DNA from: Candidatus Saccharibacteria bacterium UBA2018 | Lineage (GTDB): Bacteria; Patescibacteriota; Saccharimonadia; Saccharimonadales; Saccharimonadaceae | NCBI GenBank assembly: GCA_002335175.1 | Contig: DDCA01000001.1 | Coordinates: 434,001 to 498,000, forward strand | Reading direction: 5' to 3' | DNA length: 64,000 nucleotides | Shown: piece by piece, positions 33,474-42,217 of the stretch | Numbering within the stretch: the stretch's first letter is position 1 | Layout: each line of letters begins with the position of its first letter | Translations under genes and position numbers: made by a program | Notes under the pieces: model-generated | Told to the model about the DNA's origin: nothing | The model's database searches: none | The model's input: only the letters and a program-made list of their open reading frames with translations

Positions 33474-34343
33474 ATGAAGAAATTACTTTCACTAGTGTTT
33501 GGTGCCGTCATGGTATCAGCCGTCGCGCTTTCAACTGCAAATGCAACCAGTTATACTGGACAAATTGAAGGTGGTGACATTTACACTGTAAAAAATGTCA
33601 GCAAGAATGGCGTTTACGCTGATTCTACTGACGCTACCTGTGGTGAAACTGTTAAGTTTCGACTTAAGATTCACAACCCAGGTCCAGTAACCCTAAAAGA
33701 TGTAAAAGTTGCTGTAACGCTTCCAAGCCAAACAGCCACTTCTCACAGCTCGAAAGCTACTGTGACTGCGTCAAATGCCAACCCTGCTTCCACCAGCGAT
33801 ACTGCTGGCGTAAAGCTTGATAAGGCTGGTAAATTAAACTACGTTGCTGGTTCAGCTGAGTACTTTGACCCAAGCGGTAACCGTCTTGGTTCATTAAGCG
33901 ATTCTATCGTTACGACTGGTGCAGAAGTACCTGGTGGTGTCGGTGTTTCGACAATGCAAAAGCGCTACGTTGCCCTACAAGCCAAAGTAAGCTGTCCTGA
34001 AGCTCCAAAGAAAATCAATGTTTGTGAACTTTCTACCAAGAAAATCATCACAATCTACGAAAAAGACTTTGACGCTTCAAAGCACTCAAAGAACCTAGCT
34101 GACTGTGCTGAAGAAGGCGAAATCGTTGTCTGTGACTACACTACTAAAACTGTAGTTACAATCAAAGAAAGCGAATTCGACGAAGCTAAGCACACCGAAG
34201 ACCTGAGCAAATGTGAAGAGACTCCGGTCACTCCACCAGAACTACCACGAACTGGTAGCGAAGGTCTTGTTGCTGTCGTAGCCGCCCTGCTAACTGCAGG
34301 TGTTGCATACGCAGTAACGGCTCGCCGAAACGTACTTGGCTAA
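33474..34343 (+). CDS. LPRTG cell-wall-anchored surface protein with two Cys-bounded repeats
   Basis: 289 aa. Signal peptide (KKLLSLVFGAVMVSAVALSTANA), a DUF11-like beta domain (CGETVKFRLKIHNPGPVTLKDVKV), two 28-residue Cys-to-Cys repeats (about 184-211 and 220-247) matching those of the 25255 protein, and ELPRTG with helix and basic tail. AAAGGAG lies 8 nt before the ATG. Codons are strongly biased (GCT, GAA, ACT), typical of an abundant protein. No promoter is visible in the 50 nt between the right inverted repeat and the gene, so it may depend on the promoter at 31702. Confidence 0.88.
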   Translation: MKKLLSLVFGAVMVSAVALSTANATSYTGQIEGGDIYTVKNVSKNGVYADSTDATCGETVKFRLKIHNPGPVTLKDVKVAVTLPSQTATSHSSKATVTASNANPASTSDTAGVKLDKAGKLNYVAGSAEYFDPSGNRLGSLSDSIVTTGAEVPGGVGVSTMQKRYVALQAKVSCPEAPKKINVCELSTKKIITIYEKDFDASKHSKNLADCAEEGEIVVCDYTTKTVVTIKESEFDEAKHTEDLSKCEETPVTPPELPRTGSEGLVAVVAALLTAGVAYAVTARRNVLG

Positions 34344-34395
34344 ATAGAGTCTGACCGCTCCACTCACCTGAAGCGTCAGCCTCAGAAAATACAAG

Positions 34396-34430
34396 ACTAC
34401 CCCTGACTTTTTGAGCCGGGGGTAGTTTTT
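34396..34430 (+). terminator. Terminator of the LPRTG gene
   Basis: ACTACCCC ... GGGGGTAGT hairpin followed by TTTTT. Confidence 0.88.
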
Positions 34431-34450
34431 GTTTGGTACACTGTTAAGTA

Positions 34451-34663
34451 ATGGCGAAGCAGAAGAAAAAACGCAACAAGCGCTACCATGGAGTCGACGC
34501 CCGGGTCACTACACCTATGGTGACCAGAGTCTCTGCCGAAGAGCGCTCGCGGTTCAAAGAGTGGTGGCTGGTATACGGCCGCCTGGCCAAGTTCGCGGCG
34601 GCAGTGGTTGGTATTATTGCCGTTATCGTCCTACTGGTAATCGGTATTATCGGACTATTCTAA
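34451..34663 (+). CDS. Small basic single-pass membrane protein
   Basis: 70 aa. A very basic N-terminus (AKQKKKRNKRYHG), a short charged middle, and one C-terminal membrane helix (about 48-70). No family recognised. TACACT at 34437-34442 lies 8 nt before the ATG (leaderless). The last 9 nt overlap the end of the histidine kinase gene in convergent orientation. Confidence 0.65.
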   Translation: MAKQKKKRNKRYHGVDARVTTPMVTRVSAEERSRFKEWWLVYGRLAKFAAAVVGIIAVIVLLVIGIIGLF

Positions 34664-35974
34664 CGGTAGTCTGAAGCCAAACGTACTCCCCTTGTCTTCG
34701 ACCGACGAAAAGACCAGCTTGCCGTCGTGGCCGTCGATAACTTTTTTGGCAAGGTATAGCCCCACACCCGTCCCGTCTGGCCGCTGAGTGCGAGCATTAT
34801 CAGCCCGGAAGAATTTCGTAAATAGCTTGGTTTGCTGCGCTACGGGCACGCCAATGCCATGGTCTCGAACCTCAAGCTTGGCCTCGCGGGGCGTGACGGT
34901 TAGCTGTACGGTAATCTCCGTTTCCGGCTTTGAGTAAAACAGAGCGTTGTCGATGAAATTCATGACAACCTGGCGAATTTTGTTTTCGTCGAGCGACAGC
35001 ACGACAGGTTTCGGCGGAATCGATAGCCGTATAGTTAAATCACGAGCCTCGGCAGTCGTTTGAAGCGAATCGACTTCTTGTTTGACTATCTTTCCCAGGT
35101 CGATTTCGTGGCGGTCAATCAAAAACTTGCCGGTTTGTATGCGGGAAACATTCAGGAAATCATTAATAAGATGTACCATCCGTTCACTGCTCGTAAATGC
35201 CTCGGACAGCAATTTGCGCTGATCCTTACTTATTTTTCCGGCGTCCCCTTCTAGAACCATGCTGAGATAGCCCTTAACACTTGTGAGTGGTGTGCGTAGT
35301 TGGTGCGAGGCCATACTGACGAATTCGTCCTTGGCTTTGTCGAGGTCTCGAAGCTGGTCATTAGTGTGCTGTAAGTCATCCGTAGCCTCACTTACCCGCT
35401 GCTGGAGGCTCGCGTTCAGATCTTTGACGGTTTCGAGGGCAATGGCGTTTTGGACAGCAATGGCGAGTTCGTCCCGAATACCGGTTACAAGCTGCATTCG
35501 ATAGTGGCTTAATTTGGAATCAGCCAGACCCAGAAACAAGAAGCCTATAGTCTGGTCGCCACGCATAAGCGGCATCGTGAATCCAATTCGGTAGCTTTTA
35601 AGGAGCCGACGAACCTCAGTCTCGTTTTCAAGATCTTCAGTAAATGCCCACGGTAAATTGGCGCGCCTAAAAAAAGTCTCGAGCATATGGGTGTCGTTTA
35701 CGGTTGGCCGCATGAAGCCTGTCGTACCGCTGGAAACATAATGGCCGTCGGGCTTGTACATAAAGAAAGAGGCGTGCCGGGCATCGGTCGCTGTTTTGAT
35801 TTCAGTCGCAACGCGCTCCAACAGATCGCGTATGCCGGCGTTTGAGGTCAGAATGGTAATGAGCTTGACGTGAAAATTGCGCTGTGTCCGCTGGTCCCGG
35901 CCGTTTTTTATGAGCAAGGCCAATACAATGACAAGAAGGGCGTCCGCGAATAAAAACATGACGATAGCGCTCAC
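34655..35974 (-). CDS. Membrane sensor histidine kinase with GAF domain
   Basis: 439 aa. One N-terminal membrane helix, a GAF-like sensor (about residues 35-180), a short coiled coil, HisKA with the phosphorylated His in FVSMASHQLRTPLTSVKGYL, and an ATPase domain with N box (FIDNALFYS), G1 (VRDHGIGVP) and G2 (GTGVGLYLAKKVI). It starts at GTG, 6 nt after TAGAAT. The response-regulator gene starts 82 nt away in the opposite direction, a likely cognate pair. Input is unknown. Confidence 0.93.
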   Translation of the reverse strand: MSAIVMFLFADALLVIVLALLIKNGRDQRTQRNFHVKLITILTSNAGIRDLLERVATEIKTATDARHASFFMYKPDGHYVSSGTTGFMRPTVNDTHMLETFFRRANLPWAFTEDLENETEVRRLLKSYRIGFTMPLMRGDQTIGFLFLGLADSKLSHYRMQLVTGIRDELAIAVQNAIALETVKDLNASLQQRVSEATDDLQHTNDQLRDLDKAKDEFVSMASHQLRTPLTSVKGYLSMVLEGDAGKISKDQRKLLSEAFTSSERMVHLINDFLNVSRIQTGKFLIDRHEIDLGKIVKQEVDSLQTTAEARDLTIRLSIPPKPVVLSLDENKIRQVVMNFIDNALFYSKPETEITVQLTVTPREAKLEVRDHGIGVPVAQQTKLFTKFFRADNARTQRPDGTGVGLYLAKKVIDGHDGKLVFSSVEDKGSTFGFRLPLE

Positions 35975-36056
35975 GCTTATATTCTAGCGTAGCCGTGAAG
36001 GTTTTGACAGCAGTCGCCTGTTTCGGCCAGACATCTAAGTGCGCTATGATAAAAGC

Positions 36057-36425
36057 ATGACTAAAATCGCTATCATTGAAGACGACGCTACCATTAACCA
36101 GATGTACCGAATGAAGTTTGAAGCTGCTGGGTTTGACGTGCAGCTCGCAAGCGACGGCGAGCGCGGTGTGGCCCTGGTTGAATCATTCCGACCTGATTTA
36201 ATCTTGCTTGATATGCAGATGCCAGTGAAAAATGGTTACGATGCCTTAAAGGAAATCCGAGCAGCCGAGTGGGGCAAAGACATACCTGTTATCGTGCTGA
36301 CCAATATGGGCGAAGAGGAGTCACCAAAAGAGCTCCGTAACTTAAACATTGAAAGCTATATCGTAAAAGCCGACTTGACACCCAGTCAGGTTGTTGAACG
36401 CGTCAAAGAGACGCTTGGTCTGTAG
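36057..36425 (+). CDS. Stand-alone response regulator receiver
   Basis: 122 aa, a single receiver domain with no output domain: acidic pair IEDDATI, phospho-acceptor Asp in LILLDMQMPVKNGYD, Thr in IVLTNMG and Lys in YIVKADL. CheY-like proteins act by protein-protein contact. The frame extends to a GTG at 36039, but that codon lies upstream of TATGAT (36045-36050). The ATG at 36057, 6 nt after the -10, is the better start. Its 3' end overlaps folD convergently by 23 nt. Confidence 0.92.
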   Translation: MTKIAIIEDDATINQMYRMKFEAAGFDVQLASDGERGVALVESFRPDLILLDMQMPVKNGYDALKEIRAAEWGKDIPVIVLTNMGEEESPKELRNLNIESYIVKADLTPSQVVERVKETLGL

Positions 36426-37233
36426 GCTTACCGGCTGCCGCTCGGGCGGCATGGATTACATTTTCGAACAATGCGACGACAGTCAGTGGACCAACACCAC
36501 CTTTTTCAGGTGTAATTGTTAAGTCTTTGCGCTGACGGACATCATCGGCGACATCACCAACGATTTTGCCGTGCTCCGCTGACGTGGCTGCATCGACGAC
36601 CACTGCTCCCGGCTGGATTGACTGGGACGTGATTAAGTTTGGTGCTCCGGCAGCAGAGACAATCAGAGCATAACGCCGCAGGTTCTTGGCGACATTTTTA
36701 CTATTCTCGTCGAATACGGTCACGTCGTAGCCGGCCTGGCGCCAAATGCGTGCCAAAGGCGCTCCAACCAGCCTGCCGTTGCCTACAATGGCAATTTTGC
36801 GACCACGGAGCTCGATGTTGTATCCGTTTAACAACCAGTCGATTGCCACCGCAGTTGCGGGAACATGCCGGCTTTGTTCACCCAACCCGTCGACGTCCTT
36901 CTCAGGCGCAACTGCGTTGACTGCGTGCTCGGTTTGGGTTTCATCATCGAGAGGCAGCTGAATGATAATGCCGTGCACAGCTGGATCGTCATTGCAGGTT
37001 TGGATGGTTTCCATAAGCTTTTCGTTTGATGGCTTATGAGTCTCTACTTCAACTAAAATGTCCGCTCCGTACTGCTGTTTCATCCGGACATAGGTATCAA
37101 TCACCTCGTTGTCACTAGTTTGAATAATGGCTAATTTGGGGTGTGTGCTGTAGCTTTGGCGAAGGTTTCGGACCTGTTTTGCCTGGCGCTCTTTAATATA
37201 GCCGGCAAGTTCGGTGCCACTCAGTAGTTTCAC
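36403..37233 (-). CDS. folD: Bifunctional methylenetetrahydrofolate dehydrogenase/cyclohydrolase FolD
   Basis: 276 aa. Catalytic Tyr/Lys in DTYVRMKQQYGADI, substrate loop IIIQLPLD, KDVDGLG, and the Rossmann-type IAIVGNGRLVGAPLARIW. The C-terminal TPEKGGVGPLTVVALFENV is diagnostic of the family. It interconverts one-carbon folates and complements glyA and folC in this window. Confidence 0.95.
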   Translation of the reverse strand: MKLLSGTELAGYIKERQAKQVRNLRQSYSTHPKLAIIQTSDNEVIDTYVRMKQQYGADILVEVETHKPSNEKLMETIQTCNDDPAVHGIIIQLPLDDETQTEHAVNAVAPEKDVDGLGEQSRHVPATAVAIDWLLNGYNIELRGRKIAIVGNGRLVGAPLARIWRQAGYDVTVFDENSKNVAKNLRRYALIVSAAGAPNLITSQSIQPGAVVVDAATSAEHGKIVGDVADDVRQRKDLTITPEKGGVGPLTVVALFENVIHAARAAAGKPTDQASL

Positions 37234-37289
37234 CTTGCTATTGTAGCAACTGTGCTACAATGAGAACAAATTTAAGGAGGGAGACTTAG

Positions 37290-37850
37290 ATGAACGACGG
37301 CTACTATTACTACTCGCAAAACGATTATAATGGGACGCTCGACCCGGCGGTGGCAACGGCGATCATGCTTGGTACTCTCTTCTTTGCTATTGTCGCCTAC
37401 GTCGTAACTGCCATCTTTCTATCGATGGTTTTTAAAAAGGCCGGTGTCGAAGGCTGGAAAGCCTGGGTGCCGGTATATAACACCTGGGTGCTACTTGAAC
37501 TGGGCGACAAACCAGGTTGGATTTCCCTGCTATCTCTTGGTGGCATCATTCCCTTCGTGGGCTTCATTCCGGCAATTGTCGCTGCCGTCTTTATTTACAT
37601 GGCAATGTATACCGTCGGCTTAAAGTTTGGTAAGAGTGGCGCGTTCGTACTACTTGCAATCTTCCTGCCCCTCGTCTGGGTCATCTGGCTCGCCGTTGAC
37701 AAGACCGCCGTCTGGAAAGGCCAAAGCGCCAATGTCCAAGCTGTTCCAGCGGGACCTGCCGAGGCCTCCGCACCGGTCAACGAGACTTCTAACAAGACTG
37801 ATAGCGATTCTACTTCAAGCCAGCCACCATCGGCTAGCCCAAGTGCCTAA
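37290..37850 (+). CDS. DUF5684-type polytopic membrane protein
   Basis: 186 aa. Four or so membrane helices with the family-like motif FKKAGVEGWKAWVPVYNTWVLLEL and a Ser/Pro-rich C-terminal tail (from about 150). The motif resembles DUF5684 membrane proteins; the function is unknown. AAGGAGGGAG precedes the ATG, and TACAAT lies about 25 nt further upstream, so this one has a conventional leader. The 3' end overlaps folC convergently. Confidence 0.75.
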   Translation: MNDGYYYYSQNDYNGTLDPAVATAIMLGTLFFAIVAYVVTAIFLSMVFKKAGVEGWKAWVPVYNTWVLLELGDKPGWISLLSLGGIIPFVGFIPAIVAAVFIYMAMYTVGLKFGKSGAFVLLAIFLPLVWVIWLAVDKTAVWKGQSANVQAVPAGPAEASAPVNETSNKTDSDSTSSQPPSASPSA

Positions 37851-39099
37851 GCAATACTGGGCGTAGCAAAGAGACTAAGTAAAGCGAACCGGTCACGATA
37901 ATCGTCGTGGCCGGTTTGTTCAGAACATGGGCAAGTGCTTGCTCTGGATTCGTAATAATATCGGACTGCAGCTTTAGCCGCGCAGCCTCCCTTTGCAAGT
38001 CCGCCGCCGCCACGCTTTTTCGGCCCTTGATATCTTGCCCGACACTAAACTGTGTAAACGTACAGTATGCCGGTTGGCTGCTTGCTATAATAGCGAGGCA
38101 GTCTTCAATCTTTTGTTCAGGAGCTTCAATAAATCCGGTCAACCAAGCTGCACCTGTAATCTCTTTCTGTTGCAACGTGTCTATCAAGGCTGCGAGTTTT
38201 TGTGGGTTGTGGGCTCCATCCAAAATAATCACTTTGCTGCCAATTTGAAACTTTTCAAACCGGCCCGGTGGAGTATCGTAAGCGCTCTTTTGTAGCTGAA
38301 TGTCCGTTAACTTTTCCAGTCCGTCGCGCGTGATAACATATTCAACAACTGACCGCGCGAGCATAAAATTTAGTTGCTGAAATGATGGCAGATCCGTGTG
38401 CTGGATTTTGTCCGACGTTATGTGAAGCTCCCCAGTTTGCAGCTCGACTCGTTTCCGAATGGCATTTGCAGCCAGTTCAAGCTGGGGAGCGCTAAACACA
38501 GCTTGGTGCGGCCCTATAATCCCGGCCTTTTGGGCAGCAATCGCCGAGATCGAATCACCAAGTATGTTGGTATGGTCTAAGCCGATTGGCGTGATAACAC
38601 ATATTTTGTCATCCCGCGAGATTACATTGGTTGCGTCGAGCATACCTCCCAGACCGACCTCAACCACGGCGTAGTCGACGCTCTCTTCCCGAAATACCCA
38701 GTACGCAAGCGCGACAAGTAGTTCAAAATATGTTGGCTCAATTTCCGGCCATGCTTCAATAATTCCCAGGAAACGGTTGAGATACTCCAAGAAAATGTCA
38801 TCGGCTAAAGGTTTACCGCCAATTTGGATGCGTTCCGTAATGGATACTATATGTGGAGACGCTGTCAAACCGACCTTGGCGCCGGTTGCTTCTAGAAGCG
38901 ACCTAATGTAGTACGATGTACTGGTTTTACCGGATGTACCGGCCACATGGATTATTTTTAGGTTATTCTGCGGATTGTTAAGTCGCCGCATCAACTCTCT
39001 CATCCGATCAAGCTTATAACTTTCACCGGTCATTTTAATCGGTGAGTACGAAAGAAGGCGTGTCTCAGCATCGTTAATAGTTAGCTGTTTTTGAGGCAT
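37834..39099 (-). CDS. folC: Folylpolyglutamate synthase/Mur-ligase family protein
   Basis: 421 aa. ATP loop HVAGTSGKTSTSYYIRSLL, TASPHIVSITERIQI, YAVVEVGLGGMLDATN, ITPIGLDHTNILGDS and DGAHNPQK are FolC hallmarks. It adds glutamate to folates. An upstream in-frame ATG (39111) lies inside TATGAT (39107-39112), so the ATG at 39099, 7 nt after the box, is preferred. Confidence 0.93.
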   Translation of the reverse strand: MPQKQLTINDAETRLLSYSPIKMTGESYKLDRMRELMRRLNNPQNNLKIIHVAGTSGKTSTSYYIRSLLEATGAKVGLTASPHIVSITERIQIGGKPLADDIFLEYLNRFLGIIEAWPEIEPTYFELLVALAYWVFREESVDYAVVEVGLGGMLDATNVISRDDKICVITPIGLDHTNILGDSISAIAAQKAGIIGPHQAVFSAPQLELAANAIRKRVELQTGELHITSDKIQHTDLPSFQQLNFMLARSVVEYVITRDGLEKLTDIQLQKSAYDTPPGRFEKFQIGSKVIILDGAHNPQKLAALIDTLQQKEITGAAWLTGFIEAPEQKIEDCLAIIASSQPAYCTFTQFSVGQDIKGRKSVAAADLQREAARLKLQSDIITNPEQALAHVLNKPATTIIVTGSLYLVSLLRPVLLRHLG

Positions 39100-39140
39100 A
39101 TGACCTATCATAGCCGGTTAAGACGGGCTGCGTCTAATTG

Positions 39141-39569
39141 CTACGATGCGGTCGGATATGCTTTTTTCATACGCTCAACGGAGTCTGCGATGATTTTGGC
39201 AAGCACTTCGGTATCGACATCGCTCAGTTTCTTGATATAAATACAGGATCCACCGCTTACTGTATGCTTGCCGAGTTTTTTCAAATCATCTTCATAGTGT
39301 TCAAAACCTGGCATTACGTATACGGTCAGGTTCTGCTTACGCGGAGAGAAGGCGGTAAGCGGCCAGTCGCCTTCTTGGCGACTGCGTTCGGATTTGTAAT
39401 GGTACTGGCCGTAGCCAACTATACTTCCCCAAAGAGCTGGCTTTAAACCAGTAGCCTTTTCAAACACGTCGAGCAGCTTAATGGCGTCTTGTCGGCGCTG
39501 ATCGTCTTCAACCGAGTCGAGGAATGCCTCAACGCTGTCATCGGTCCGTTTTGTCTTCAGTTCACTCAT
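39141..39569 (-). CDS. DUF1801 protein
   Basis: 142 aa from the ATG at 39569. LWGSIVGYGQYHY, WPLTAFSPRKQNLTVYVMPGF and the C-terminal LAKIIADSVERMKK match DUF1801, a small soluble family of unknown role. TATACT (39576-39581) lies 6 nt before this ATG. Longer starts at 39590-39605 would fall inside the terminator of the adjacent tRNA. Confidence 0.85.
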   Translation of the reverse strand: MSELKTKRTDDSVEAFLDSVEDDQRRQDAIKLLDVFEKATGLKPALWGSIVGYGQYHYKSERSRQEGDWPLTAFSPRKQNLTVYVMPGFEHYEDDLKKLGKHTVSGGSCIYIKKLSDVDTEVLAKIIADSVERMKKAYPTAS

Positions 39570-39592
39570 AAAGTTAGTATACGCCTCCATGT

Positions 39593-39613
39593 AAAAACCG
39601 CCCATACGGACGG
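39593..39613 (-). terminator. Terminator after tRNA-Lys
   Basis: CCGTCC-gtat-GGGCGG-TTTTT on the minus strand. It is nested in a larger inverted repeat (39584-39594 with 39617-39627) whose far arm is the tRNA CCA end. Confidence 0.8.
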
Positions 39614-39621
39614 TGCTTACA

Positions 39622-39698
39622 TGGAGGGTCCACTGGGGCTTGAACCCAGGACACCCTGCTTAAGAGGCAGGTGCTCTAACCAGCTGAGCTATGGACCC
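39622..39698 (-). tRNA. tRNA-Lys (CUU)
   Basis: Minus-strand cloverleaf: acceptor GGGTCCA with TGGACCC, anticodon loop CTCTTAA giving CUU, T-arm CTGGGTTCAAGCCCCAG, encoded CCA. Confidence 0.95.
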
Positions 39699-39820
39699 GA
39701 AATTTACTGTACAACTATACCAAACAGGGGTCGGCTTGTCTAGCTGCCGTGATTTTATCACTATATTTACAACGGCCACTTTTGGATGTACTATCAGGAT
39801 AGATTAATGGAGGGACAACC

Positions 39821-40363
39821 ATGAGTGAGAGTACTCAAACGAATAGCGTGAAGTTTAACGCCAATATTGCCGGGCTCGAGCAACTGCTCGACGATACGGT
39901 CAACAAAAAGCAGCCGCTCCAGTTACCGACCAACGTGCGCAAATGGCTTGCCGACAACGTATGGTGGATGAGTTTGGCCGGAGGAGTTTTGAGCCTGTGG
40001 GGCGCATGGTCGTTCTGGCAAGTTGGTCACTATCTTTCCGGCGTTAGCACTTACCTAAATGAATTGGCCCGTGTCAGTGGAACCACTGCTTACTCGGCTG
40101 ACCTTGGCGTGATGTGGTACGTTGCGCTAATTGGACTTGTCATTGAAGGCATTCTGTTGCTTCTCGCTACCTCAAAGCTGAAGCAAGGTTCAAAAAGCGG
40201 CTGGAACTTGTTGTTCTATACGTCACTCGTCAGTTTAGCCGTTGGCTTGGTATACCTATTTGTACCTGGCTACGGATTTGGCGGGTTACTCGGTACGCTT
40301 GTGGGTACTGCTGTCGGCTGGTTCTTCTTGTTCCAGATCCGCTCCCGCTTTACAAAGGCGTAA
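39821..40363 (+). CDS. Unknown four-helix membrane protein
   Basis: 180 aa. A hydrophilic N-terminus (to about 40), then four predicted helices (about 48-68, 100-118, 128-148 and 152-172), basic C-terminus. GGAGGG lies 8 nt before the ATG, so translation initiation is conventional. No family recognised; it faces a large membrane protein gene tail to tail. Confidence 0.7.
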   Translation: MSESTQTNSVKFNANIAGLEQLLDDTVNKKQPLQLPTNVRKWLADNVWWMSLAGGVLSLWGAWSFWQVGHYLSGVSTYLNELARVSGTTAYSADLGVMWYVALIGLVIEGILLLLATSKLKQGSKSGWNLLFYTSLVSLAVGLVYLFVPGYGFGGLLGTLVGTAVGWFFLFQIRSRFTKA

Positions 40364-40364
40364 T

Positions 40365-41930
40365 CTAGAGTTCGTCTTTCTTACTGGTAATAAACGCTGC
40401 CCATTGCCGAACAAGGCGCAGAATGGTTTTAAGTGGCAGTTCGATCAGCATGTCGAGCGCCAATGCAACGATATTGATTCGGGCATACCGGTCACTCAGA
40501 TACCGGCCGACAACAACGAACGGCATATATAAGAAGTCGCGTACGAGCGTGATACCGTTTTGGTGCGTTTCGACCGATTCGATTTCGCGGATATTTCGGC
40601 TGAGCCGGAAGCCAAGGAAACTTGCAGCTGAGAGGAATATGAAGAAAATAAGCAAGTGGACAATATCAAAGTTTAGGTACTTCCATAACCCTAGGGCAAC
40701 AGCGCCAAATACAATGACGAAAAGCAGACCGTAGGCAATGTTATAGCCGCTACCAAATTCCTGACGCGGCCGGCGTGCGATCTGTTTGACTGTCTGGTCG
40801 CCATAGAGCGTCCTCTCAATCTGATCAACTAACCGTGACGTGTTGGCCGCTCCTGGTAACATCATGGTTGCGCGTAGAAGCACCATATAGAGTGGCGGAA
40901 ATAGCAGGTTAACGACTAATGGCAGCCAAAGGATTGATCCAAAAATTATGTAGTCATATGGTATTTCGACGGCAATACCGATTAAGAACTTTGTAATGAC
41001 AAGAAAAATAACACTTTTAATGATGCCGTGATTGACCCTACGATTGATTGAAGCATAGTCGGTATTCACCTGTTTTTCAAAGGTAAGAAGAAATTGATCT
41101 TTTTGTCCAAGCAATCTTTCGATATCGGTATTTTCCTCCATAACATGCCGGAGTACACGAAGCGGCGCTCCCCGTTTGTCAACTAGCCGAAATAGTTTTT
41201 CGGTCGTTGGTGATACAAGTAAAGCGTCAATCTTCGTGTTAATAGCGACGTAGTTTGGGAGATTATCCGTTGTCTGCTGGTAACGACGCAAAAGTCCCAG
41301 GCGGACTGCCGCATCATCCGACTTAAGTAAAGCCCGGTGAATAGCGACATACAGTGAGGTCTCGGCATCATCCGGCAGCTTGCCAAATAAACTTTCAATG
41401 TCAATCGACTGGTTAAAATAGCTGTGAGCGAACTGAGTAAATGCCTGAAGATGGCTAGCGTCATTGAGCAGCCAATCGACTTCAACGGCTAAAAGTTCGT
41501 ACGTCCATTTGTCGGCTTGCTCGTGACTGACGCCTTTTGTCCGATGGAGTGCAAGATATGCCTGATAGTATTTATTCGCATTCAGATTGATAGTCTGAAT
41601 ATCCTCTTCGGCAACCGTATCGTTCGCTAAATATCCAGCTTGGGTCAGCTCAATAACAAGCTCCTCACCACTGCTGGCAATTAATTTTTTGTCCTTCAGC
41701 AAGAATAGCCGCCGATAAAAACGACGGATTGCCCGCTGCAAGAGTACATGCTCTTCGGTATATTCTGCTGCGTTGCGGAGCTGCTCATAGGCAGCAGTTA
41801 ATGTCCCGCCGGCTCCTACGACATGAACTTTCTGAGCCCCGGCGCGGCGGCGCTCACGGTCCTCTTTTTGAGTCCGAGTCAGCTGAATATCGTGGACGAG
41901 TTGTTGTCCGGTTGGATTGAGATCTTTCAT
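40365..41930 (-). CDS. Unknown large membrane protein with helical cytoplasmic half
   Basis: 521 aa. Residues 1-300 are soluble and helical; the rest has about four to six membrane helices (e.g. ILWLPLVVNLLFPPLYMVLL, YGLLFVIVFGAVALGLW). No catalytic motif seen. The upstream side is unusual: a second copy of the tRNA-Arg 3' end stops 10 nt before the ATG, so the promoter must lie within or beyond the duplicated segment. Confidence 0.7.
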   Translation of the reverse strand: MKDLNPTGQQLVHDIQLTRTQKEDRERRRAGAQKVHVVGAGGTLTAAYEQLRNAAEYTEEHVLLQRAIRRFYRRLFLLKDKKLIASSGEELVIELTQAGYLANDTVAEEDIQTINLNANKYYQAYLALHRTKGVSHEQADKWTYELLAVEVDWLLNDASHLQAFTQFAHSYFNQSIDIESLFGKLPDDAETSLYVAIHRALLKSDDAAVRLGLLRRYQQTTDNLPNYVAINTKIDALLVSPTTEKLFRLVDKRGAPLRVLRHVMEENTDIERLLGQKDQFLLTFEKQVNTDYASINRRVNHGIIKSVIFLVITKFLIGIAVEIPYDYIIFGSILWLPLVVNLLFPPLYMVLLRATMMLPGAANTSRLVDQIERTLYGDQTVKQIARRPRQEFGSGYNIAYGLLFVIVFGAVALGLWKYLNFDIVHLLIFFIFLSAASFLGFRLSRNIREIESVETHQNGITLVRDFLYMPFVVVGRYLSDRYARINIVALALDMLIELPLKTILRLVRQWAAFITSKKDEL

Positions 41931-41939
41931 GAAATAAAA

Positions 41940-42076
41940 TGGTACACCCGGTACGATAGCGCCCGAAGGGCTTCTCCGCTTGCGCTACGCCGAACGCGTT
42001 CGAATTCTACTTGCTCTGCAGCAAGATGAATCCTGCGCTACGTCCGTGATTACACGGCCGCAGCTCACAATTCACC
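41940..42076 (-). repeat. Segment between tRNA-Arg(UCG) and a second copy of its 3' end
   Basis: The 18 bp at 41940-41957 repeat 42077-42094, the T-arm/acceptor end of the tRNA gene, in the same orientation. The ~120 bp between is rich in hairpins (GCCGTG/CACGG, CTTGCT/AGCAAG, GCCC/GGGC) and carries GTTCGGCGTAGCGCAAGCGGAG. This looks like an attachment-site duplication left by a small tRNA-targeting element. Confidence 0.6.
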
Positions 42077-42152
42077 TGGTACACCCGGTACGATTCGAAC
42101 GTACGACACCTGGTTCCGAAGACCAGTGCTCTATCCACTGAGCTACGGGTGC
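42077..42152 (-). tRNA. tRNA-Arg (UCG)
   Basis: Minus-strand cloverleaf: acceptor GCACCCG with CGGGTGT, anticodon stem CTGGT/ACCAG with loop CTTCGGA (UCG), T-arm CGTACGTTCGAATCGTACG-like, encoded CCA. Confidence 0.94.
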
Positions 42153-42217
42153 AAAATGGTTGAAATACAGAGGTAATTATAGCACGATAGACGAACTCGA
42201 GCTATACTGTTTGCTGT

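Noticed and set aside
34451..34663. A longer start for the 70-aa basic protein in another frame (34429)
   Set aside because: That frame is an out-of-frame ORF; the ATG at 34451 follows TACACT by 8 nt and gives a sensible membrane protein.
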